From Actinomycetes bacterium (GTDB taxonomy: Bacteria; Actinomycetota; Acidimicrobiia; Acidimicrobiales; RAAP-2): DNA of 5,660 nucleotides. The notes under the pieces were generated by a model that saw only the letters and a program-made list of their open reading frames with translations, was not told the DNA's origin and searched no databases. A program made the translations under genes and the position numbers. Shown piece after piece: positions 1-3,823 of the stretch. The stretch is taken from positions 1 to 5,660 of the forward strand of contig JAJYYT010000153.1 of the NCBI GenBank assembly GCA_021800645.1, given 5' to 3'. How positions within the stretch are numbered: position 1 is the first letter of the stretch; each line of letters begins with the position of its first letter.

Positions 1-9
1 TTCCGATCT
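1..9. other. Possible residual Illumina adapter at the contig edge
   Basis: The first nine bases, TTCCGATCT, are identical to the 3' end of the standard Illumina adapter (the complement of AGATCGGAAGAGC). The match sits exactly at base 1 and is AT-richer than the surrounding DNA. The reading frame of the hydratase runs through it, encoding Phe-Arg-Ser just before the Asn-His-His-Pro-Leu-His motif. I infer that these bases may be untrimmed adapter rather than genome. A chance match cannot be excluded. Confidence 0.5.
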
Positions 10-396
10 AACCACCATCCGCTCCACACGGACGCCTGGTTCGCCGAGCACGACGCCGTCCAGGGCCGCAACGTCGTCGTGGGCAACCTCGTGTACTCGC
101 TCGCACTGGGCATGAGCGTCCCGGACGTGAGCGGCTCGGCGATCGCGAACCTCGAAGTGGAGTCGCTCGTGCATCGGAACCCGACGTTCCACGGAGACAC
201 GATCTATGCAGAGACGAGGGTCCTCGACGCGGTCGCGTCGAGGACCAAGGACGACCGCGGGATCGTCACCGTCGAGACCAAGGCGTTCAACCAGCGGGGC
301 GAAGAGGTGTGCTCGTTTCGCCGCAAGGTGATGGTCTGGAAGCGAGCGGCGCTCCCCGCGCGGCGCCGACCTCGCGAAGACCACGCGTGGAGCTGA
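1..396 (+). CDS. MaoC-family hot-dog hydratase/dehydratase, 5'-truncated
   Basis: This is the C-terminal part (131 residues) of a MaoC-like acyl-CoA hydratase; the start lies before the window. Members of this family add or remove water on enoyl-CoA-type substrates in the cytoplasm. The sequence shows the family's NHHPLHTD hydratase motif at residues 4-11 with its conserved His. A glycine/valine-rich helix region (VVVGNLVYSLALGMSV, 25-40), ANLEVESLVHRNPTFHGDTIYAETRVLD (49-76) and a final strand GEEVCSFRRKVMVWKR (100-115) follow. That order resembles mesaconyl-CoA/methylmalyl-CoA hydratase-like MaoC proteins of actinobacteria, but the substrate cannot be fixed from this fragment. The acidic residue that usually precedes the motif is missing with the N-terminus. 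The stop lies 12 bp before mutY, suggesting cotranscription. Residues 1-3 may derive from adapter sequence. Confidence 0.85.
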   Translation, partial: FRSNHHPLHTDAWFAEHDAVQGRNVVVGNLVYSLALGMSVPDVSGSAIANLEVESLVHRNPTFHGDTIYAETRVLDAVASRTKDDRGIVTVETKAFNQRGEEVCSFRRKVMVWKRAALPARRRPREDHAWS

Positions 397-397
397 C

Positions 398-404
398 AGG
401 AAGG
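398..404 (+). promoter_or_regulatory. Ribosome binding site of mutY
   Basis: AGGAAGG lies 4 nt before the GTG at 409, just after the hydratase stop at 394-396. It is somewhat close to the start codon. It is the only purine-rich site here and supports GTG 409 as the mutY start. Confidence 0.55.
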
Positions 405-408
405 ACGC

Positions 409-1323
409 GTGGAGCCGACGAACGGAGCCCGCGCGAGGCGCGCCGGTCTCGATGATCGTGAGCTCGAGGCGGTTCGCCGCGCGCTCCTCGACGCCGCGGC
501 CGACCTGTGGCGAGACCTTCCGTGGCGAGCCACCAGGGACCCGTGGCTCGTCCTCGTGAGCGAGGTGATGCTCCAGCAGACCCAGGCGGCTCGGGTCGTG
601 GAGCCGTTCCGCCGCTTCGTCGCCCGCTTCCCGACGCCCGAGGTGTGTGCTGCCGCCGGCGTCGGCGAGGTGGTGCGGGCGTGGGCTGGTCTCGGCTACA
701 ACCGCCGTGCGCTGAACCTCCACCGGACGGCAGTCACGCTCGTCGAGCGTCACGGAGGCCGGGTGCCTGGCGAGCTCGGCGCTCTGCTGGCGCTCCCCGG
801 CGTCGGCCCTTCCACCGCGCGCGCCGTTCTGGCCTTCGCCCATGGCGCCCCGATCGGCGTGGTGGACACGAACGTCTCGAGGGTGCTCGCCCGCGCGATC
901 GCCGGGCGGCCGATCGGCGGGAAGGAGGCCCAGCGGATGGCGGACCGGCTCGTGCCGGCGAGCGACGCGTGGCGGTTCAACCAGGCGATGCTCGATCTCG
1001 GGGCACGCTGCTGCACTGCGCGTCGGCCTCGTTGCGGGACCTGCCCGTTGGTCGCGCGCTGCCGGTGGGCCGGCGCAGGCGGCAGGGCAGGGGCCCCCGA
1101 CCCCGCCGAGCCCGGGCGCCGGCGGCAGGGGACGTTCGCAGGATCGGACCGGGAAGGCCGCGGAAAGCTCGTCCAGGCGTTGCGTGCGGGACCGGTCGCC
1201 TCGAGCGAGGTGGCGAGCGCAGCAGGGTGGCCCGACCAAGGGCCGCGCGCGCTGCGCATCGCCCGCGCGCTCGTCGACGAGGGGATCGCATGCTTTCGAG
1301 ACGGGTTCCTCGTGCTCTCCTGA
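409..1323 (+). CDS. mutY: A/G-specific adenine glycosylase MutY
   Basis: This cytoplasmic base-excision repair enzyme removes adenine mispaired with 8-oxoguanine, preventing G:C to T:A mutation. The 304-residue protein has the whole catalytic core. It carries LPWR (37-40), SEVMLQQTQ (51-59) with catalytic Glu52, and GLGY (94-97) with the Tyr that wedges into the mispair. A helix-hairpin-helix LPGVGPSTARAVLAFA (129-144) is followed by VVDTNVSRVLAR (151-162) with catalytic Asp153. Four cysteines (202, 209, 212, 218) have C-x6-C-x2-C-x5-C spacing and bind the 4Fe-4S cluster. After residue 218 there is no full NUDIX-like 8-oxoG recognition domain, only about 85 residues containing QGTFAGSDREGRGKL. 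This short tail is typical of actinobacterial MutY, so it is probably not a truncation. The start is GTG, chosen for the upstream purine-rich site and the MaoC stop. The gene is probably cotranscribed with the hydratase. Confidence 0.95.
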   Translation: MEPTNGARARRAGLDDRELEAVRRALLDAAADLWRDLPWRATRDPWLVLVSEVMLQQTQAARVVEPFRRFVARFPTPEVCAAAGVGEVVRAWAGLGYNRRALNLHRTAVTLVERHGGRVPGELGALLALPGVGPSTARAVLAFAHGAPIGVVDTNVSRVLARAIAGRPIGGKEAQRMADRLVPASDAWRFNQAMLDLGARCCTARRPRCGTCPLVARCRWAGAGGRAGAPDPAEPGRRRQGTFAGSDREGRGKLVQALRAGPVASSEVASAAGWPDQGPRALRIARALVDEGIACFRDGFLVLS

Positions 1324-1332
1324 CCGGCCCTG

Positions 1333-1424
1333 AGCACGGCCTTGGCCACGGCCTCAGCACGGCCTTGGCCACGGCCCCAGGGCGGCCTTGGCCGCCGCCC
1401 CAGCGCGGCCTCGGCGTGGCCTTG
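1333..1424. repeat. Four-copy 23-bp tandem repeat between mutY and the epimerase
   Basis: Four head-to-tail 23-bp units start at 1333, 1356, 1379 and 1402. Units 1 and 2 differ at one base, unit 3 differs from unit 2 at four, and unit 4 keeps about 14 of 23 matches. The conserved core is CGGCCTTGGCC, which contains two self-complementary GGCC tetramers, so the array can fold on either strand. It begins 9 bp after the mutY stop and its last unit overlaps the putative -35 region of the next gene. It may contribute to termination after mutY or be a decaying minisatellite; its function is unknown. Confidence 0.85.
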
Positions 1425-1459
1425 CCGGGAGGTGGGACGGGACCGCTACTGTTCGGCCG
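1422..1459 (+). promoter_or_regulatory. Candidate leaderless promoter of the epimerase gene
   Basis: A -10-like TACTGT occupies 1447-1452 and is followed by exactly six bases before the GTG at 1459. This fits the actinobacterial pattern TANNNT-N6/7-RTG, in which transcription begins at the start codon. TTGCCG at 1422-1427 could be the -35 element, with a long 19-bp spacer. The only purine-rich stretch (GGAGGTGGG, 1429-1437) is too far upstream to act as a ribosome binding site for this start. Confidence 0.5.
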
Positions 1460-2007
1460 TGCCGACGTTCCTTTCGTGCTCGATCGAAGACGTCGTCGTG
1501 GTCGTCCCCGACGTCCACGGCGACGAGAGGGGGAAGTTCGTCGAGACGTACCGACGTCAGTGGCTCCCGCTCGGACGTGAGATGGTGCAGGCCAACCGCT
1601 CCGAGAAGCAGGCCGGCGCCGTCGTCGGCCTTCACTACCATCTGCACCAGGCCGATTACTGGTACGTCCTTCGAGGCCGGGCGCGCGTCGTGCTGCACGA
1701 CCTGCGCGAGGGGTCGGCGACCGACGGGGTCACCGAGACGATCGAGCTGCGCGGGGAAGAGGACCGTGGGCTGTTCATCCCGCCAGGCGTGGCGCACGGG
1801 TTCGCGGCCATGAGTGACGTGCTGCTCTGGTACCTCGTCGACAGCTACTACAACCCCGCCGACGAGCTGGGCCTTTCATGGGACGATCCGGAGGTGGGCG
1901 CCGACTGGGGGCTTGCCGATCCTGTGCTGTCGGCGCGGGACCGCGCGAACCCTCGTCGCGCCGAGATCCCAGCCGAGCTTCGGCCTCGGGCCGGACTGCG
2001 GACCTGA
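1459..2007 (+). CDS. dTDP-4-dehydrorhamnose 3,5-epimerase (RmlC)-family cupin
   Basis: The 182-residue protein is full length for the RmlC family of cytoplasmic sugar-nucleotide epimerases, which act in rhamnose and related deoxysugar synthesis for the cell envelope. Seen in order are VPDVHGDERGKFVETYRRQW (16-35), MVQANRS (42-48), GLHYHLHQADYWYV (57-70), the second cupin motif IPPGVAHGF (107-115), YLVDSYYNP (125-133), WDDPEVGADW (141-150) and LSARD (157-161). His59 and Asp161 align with the catalytic His/Asp pair, and Tyr125, Tyr130 and Tyr131 lie in the region of the active-site Tyr. The residue before GLH is Val56, where canonical RmlC has Arg (RGLHxQ), and a second and third His follow (His61, His63). 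The exact substrate is therefore uncertain. GTG 1459 is chosen because conserved sequence begins soon after it and a promoter fits it. No other sugar-nucleotide genes are visible. Confidence 0.85.
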   Translation: MPTFLSCSIEDVVVVVPDVHGDERGKFVETYRRQWLPLGREMVQANRSEKQAGAVVGLHYHLHQADYWYVLRGRARVVLHDLREGSATDGVTETIELRGEEDRGLFIPPGVAHGFAAMSDVLLWYLVDSYYNPADELGLSWDDPEVGADWGLADPVLSARDRANPRRAEIPAELRPRAGLRT

Positions 2008-2028
2008 GCCGACTACGGACCTGAGCCG
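1999..2028. repeat. Tandem duplication with 17-bp period over the epimerase stop codon
   Basis: CGGACCTGAGCCG occurs exactly at 1999-2011 and again at 2016-2028, giving a 17-bp period. The first copy contains the TGA stop of the epimerase gene (2005-2007). Related but weaker sequence (GGGCCGGACTG) precedes it. It lies in the 43-bp gap before the convergent tetR gene. Confidence 0.75.
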
Positions 2029-2050
2029 CGGTGCTGGGTGCCAGGGCCGA

Positions 2051-2647
2051 TCAGGCGCCGAGCAGCCCGAGGATCCCGGCCCGGACCGTCTGGCGGGCGG
2101 AGCGGACCGACTGGCCGTTGCGCCGCAAGTGGTCCCAGGAGTCCGCGCTGGCGAGGACGTCGATGCCCGCGAGCGCGACCGCACGGCGAGCCGAGTCCAT
2201 CGCCTTCAGCTCGGGTGCAAAGACGCTCGCGACGCGGTCTTTCTCCCACTTGTCCATCGCCCGTCGGTACCTCCGCACCCGGTCCGAGGTCGGCTCGACG
2301 ACTCGAACTGCGCGGTGGAACGACAGGAGTGATTCGAGCGCCCGCGCCCGGCTCTCGACGAACTCGTCGACACGGGAGAGCACCGGAAGCGAGGGATCCA
2401 CGTCCTTTTCCGTCTGGCGCGCCCACTCGTAGGTCCGTTCGGCGGCTTCGGCGTACAGGCCCTCGACATCGGCGAAGTGCTGGTACAGCGACCGCACCGA
2501 CACGCTCGCGCGATCGGCGATCCGCTGCGCGGTCGGAGCGAGGTCGCCGGCTGCCACGAGGTCGAGCAACGCGCCCACGATCGCGTCGCGCGTCCTGAGG
2601 CTCCGCGCCCGCCTTCCGTCGATCTTCTCGATCCCGATGGCCGTCAT
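2051..2647 (-). CDS. TetR-family transcriptional regulator
   Basis: This is a 198-residue DNA-binding regulator. Residues 18-65 form the N-terminal TetR helix-turn-helix: TRDAIVGALLDLVA, then PTAQRIADRASVSVRSLYQHFADVEGLYAEAAERT (38-72), with the classic SLYQHF recognition-helix end. Residues 75-198 are the variable ligand-binding and dimerisation half, rich in Arg and Ala. The ligand cannot be predicted. ATG 2647 is preferred over upstream in-frame starts because a well-spaced AAAGGA precedes it and because the upstream extension is encoded by a nucleotide repeat array. The gene is convergent with the epimerase and divergent from the RodZ-like gene. TetR proteins often repress themselves or a divergent neighbour. 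The palindromes in the 2648-2922 gap are candidate operators, but this is inference. Confidence 0.9.
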   Translation of the reverse strand: MTAIGIEKIDGRRARSLRTRDAIVGALLDLVAAGDLAPTAQRIADRASVSVRSLYQHFADVEGLYAEAAERTYEWARQTEKDVDPSLPVLSRVDEFVESRARALESLLSFHRAVRVVEPTSDRVRRYRRAMDKWEKDRVASVFAPELKAMDSARRAVALAGIDVLASADSWDHLRRNGQSVRSARQTVRAGILGLLGA

Positions 2648-2654
2648 CGCTCTT

Positions 2655-2660
2655 TCCTTT
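2655..2660 (-). promoter_or_regulatory. Ribosome binding site deciding the tetR start
   Basis: On the minus strand AAAGGA lies 7 nt before ATG 2647, a good Shine-Dalgarno distance. It selects this start over upstream in-frame candidates reaching to 2815. Confidence 0.7.
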
Positions 2661-2666
2661 GTTCTC

Positions 2667-2784
2667 GGCAAAGACCGGTCCTTGGCAAAGACCACGACCT
2701 CGAAATACCGGTCCTCGGCAAAGACCTCTTCTTCGCAAAGACGTCTTCCTCCCACGGACCGGTGCTTCGCAAGGACCTGCTCGC
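2667..2784. repeat. Seven-unit degenerate 17-bp direct-repeat array upstream of tetR
   Basis: Units begin at 2667, 2684, 2701, 2717, 2734, 2751 and 2768. All are 17 bp except the third, which is 16. The first unit is GGCAAAGACCGGTCCTT. GGCAAAGACC is exact in units 1, 2 and 4 and changed to CGCAAAGACG and CGCAAGGACC in units 5 and 7; units 3 and 6 are more diverged. Several units carry ACCGGT or GGACC. The block lies 20 bp before the tetR start, in its leader or promoter region. It could be an array of binding sites, an unstable minisatellite, or a structured leader. No spacers of unrelated sequence are present, so it is not CRISPR. Confidence 0.8.
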
Positions 2785-2786
2785 AG

Positions 2787-2815
2787 CACGTACCGCTGTT
2801 CCAGCTGGATTGCAA
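2787..2815 (-). promoter_or_regulatory. Tentative tetR promoter
   Basis: On the minus strand TTGCAA (2810-2815) and TACGTG (2787-2792) are separated by 17 bp. The -35 matches consensus at 4 of 6 positions and the -10 is poor. If used, transcription would begin just before the 17-bp array, which would then be the 5' leader of the tetR mRNA. Confidence 0.25.
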
Positions 2816-2817
2816 TC
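2801..2817. promoter_or_regulatory. Two abutting palindromes, candidate operator
   Basis: CCAGCTGG (2801-2808) and GATTGCAATC (2808-2817) are perfect palindromes of 8 and 10 bp sharing one base. The second is unusually AT-rich for this region. Their place between the divergent tetR and RodZ-like genes, overlapping the tentative -35, fits a repressor site. No protein is tied to them by sequence. Confidence 0.35.
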
Positions 2818-2854
2818 AGAGGCTACAGCAACGCGGGATTCAGCGGATCCTTGT

Positions 2855-2892
2855 CCGGTGCACGTGAAGTGCGCCGGGTTCGCGTGCACCCG
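2855..2892. repeat. GTGCAC-centred inverted repeat upstream of the RodZ-like gene
   Basis: CCGGTGCACG (2855-2864) and CGTGCACCCG (2883-2892) are complementary at 9 of 10 positions with an 18-nt loop. The block is flanked by a direct repeat, GCGGATCCT, at 2843-2851 and 2909-2917. It lies about 30 bp before the RodZ-like start and could be an operator or a hairpin. Confidence 0.45.
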
Positions 2893-2916
2893 CCTTCGCG
2901 TGGGCTCCGCGGATCC

Positions 2917-2924
2917 TGTTATAT
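2917..2924 (+). promoter_or_regulatory. Possible -10 region of the RodZ-like gene
   Basis: TGTTATAT at 2917-2924 is the only AT-rich run before this gene. Read as TTATAT (2919-2924), it leaves 7 nt to an in-frame GTG at 2932, which would make that codon a leaderless start. No convincing -35 is visible. GGAGGA (2925-2930) is too near GTG 2932 to serve as its ribosome binding site. Confidence 0.3.
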
Positions 2925-3783
2925 GGAGGACGTGGAGGTCGCGGTCGCGCTCGGCGTGTGCGTCGTGCTCGTCGTCGCCGTGGCTGTCGCCGTCCACAGG
3001 CGGGGAGGCAGGGAAGCGCAGTCGGTCAAGGGGTACCGCCAGGCGCTGGACGTGCTGGGCCAGGTGGCCGGCGGGGAGCGCCGGGTCGGGCCGCGGGCAG
3101 CCCCGGGCGCAGACGCACCTATGCCGTCGTCCGGTGATCGACCGGTCGCGTGGGCGCACGACGGCCTCGAGGAGCCGGGCACCGATGACGCCCGCCGGCG
3201 CAGCACCGCCGCGGCCGGCGAGGCGCGGGGTCGAAGAGACCATTCGCTCTCGGTGATGGAACGTCCGGCCCGCCGCTTGGGGGCTTCCCTCGCTGCCGTG
3301 GTGGTGGTCCTCGCAGTCGGCGGAGCGGCGTACGTCGTCGTGCGCACCCGCCACCCGACGCACCGGTCGGCGCACGCGGGCTCCTCGTCCTCGCCAGCTC
3401 ACGCTCGCACCCCCTCTCGGAGCCCTACCCACGCCCACGCGACTGCGGGCTCGAGCCCGCCGACCACCACCAGGGTCCCTGCGCAGTACACCGCCGTGAG
3501 CTCGACGAGCTCCTCTGCCACCTACGCGCCCTCCGCTTCGAGGTACGAGCTCACCGTCGGCGCCACGACAGCCGACTGCTGGATGAGCGTGACGTCGTCG
3601 ACGGGCACGACCGTGCTGGCGCAAACCTTCACGCCCGGCGCGTCCTCCTCGCTCTCCCTCGCCGGCCGCGCGACGATCCTCCTCGGCGCCCCGAGAGCCG
3701 CGAAATTGTCGATCGACGGCGTGCCGGTCGTGCTTCCGAGCGGGATCTCGGGCCCCTACACGGTGACGCTCGCGCCGTCTTAG
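2923..3783 (+). CDS. Two-helix membrane protein with RodZ C-terminal (DUF4115)-like domain
   Basis: The product has 286 residues from ATG 2923; GTG 2932, three codons later, is an equally possible start. A first hydrophobic helix spans residues 6-24 and is followed by HRRGGRE. A cytoplasmic stretch includes SVKGYRQALDVLGQVA (34-49). A second helix spans 120-140 and is preceded by RPARR. Positive charges place residues 25-118 inside and the C-terminus outside. Residues 144-206 are a low-complexity Ser/Thr/Pro/His linker. Residues 207-286 (YELTVGATTADCWMSV, then LSLAGRATILLGAP and AAKLSIDGVPV) resemble the RodZ C-terminal domain, whose family role is in cell shape or division together with the MreB cytoskeleton. 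The cytoplasmic Xre helix-turn-helix of true RodZ is absent, so this is a RodZ-like relative and its function is not established. It is divergent from tetR and convergent with the PilX-like gene. Confidence 0.75.
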   Translation: MEDVEVAVALGVCVVLVVAVAVAVHRRGGREAQSVKGYRQALDVLGQVAGGERRVGPRAAPGADAPMPSSGDRPVAWAHDGLEEPGTDDARRRSTAAAGEARGRRDHSLSVMERPARRLGASLAAVVVVLAVGGAAYVVVRTRHPTHRSAHAGSSSSPAHARTPSRSPTHAHATAGSSPPTTTRVPAQYTAVSSTSSSATYAPSASRYELTVGATTADCWMSVTSSTGTTVLAQTFTPGASSSLSLAGRATILLGAPRAAKLSIDGVPVVLPSGISGPYTVTLAPS

Positions 3784-3785
3784 AC

Positions 3786-3802
3786 GCGACGCAGCTCGTC
3801 GC
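3786..3802. terminator. Stem-loop in a convergent intergenic gap
   Basis: GCGACG (3786-3791) and CGTCGC (3797-3802) are perfectly complementary around a CAGCT loop. The stem lies in the 40-bp gap between two convergent stop codons and could act on both strands. No T-run follows in either direction, so termination is only a suggestion. Confidence 0.35.
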
Positions 3803-3823
3803 CTCGCAGCCGCTTGGGGGGCT

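Noticed and set aside
1342..1458. Upstream ATG start for the epimerase gene
   Set aside because: The added residues come from the 23-bp repeats and have no cupin-family similarity. GTG 1459 matches the family N-terminus.
507..1580. Plus-strand open frame of 357 residues overlapping mutY
   Set aside because: Arg/Ala/Gly-rich translation without motifs. The mutY frame in the same DNA carries every catalytic residue and the iron-sulfur cysteines.
2034..2044. Small hairpin CTGG-GTG-CCAG between the epimerase and tetR
   Set aside because: A four-base stem with no T-run is too weak to call a terminator.
2667..2784. CRISPR array
   Set aside because: Units are 17 bp, head-to-tail and degenerate, with no unique spacers and no cas genes.
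2648..2815. N-terminal extension of the TetR protein to an upstream start
   Set aside because: The extension is encoded by the 17-bp nucleotide repeats and has no domain. ATG 2647 has a well-spaced AAAGGA and gives a normal TetR length.
2870..2892. tRNA-like T-arm around GGGTTCGCG
   Set aside because: No matching acceptor, D or anticodon arms could be built around it.
2644..3624. Minus-strand open frame of 326 residues opposite the RodZ-like gene
   Set aside because: Arg-rich low-complexity product that runs through the repeat array. The plus-strand frame has helices, charge bias and a recognisable domain.
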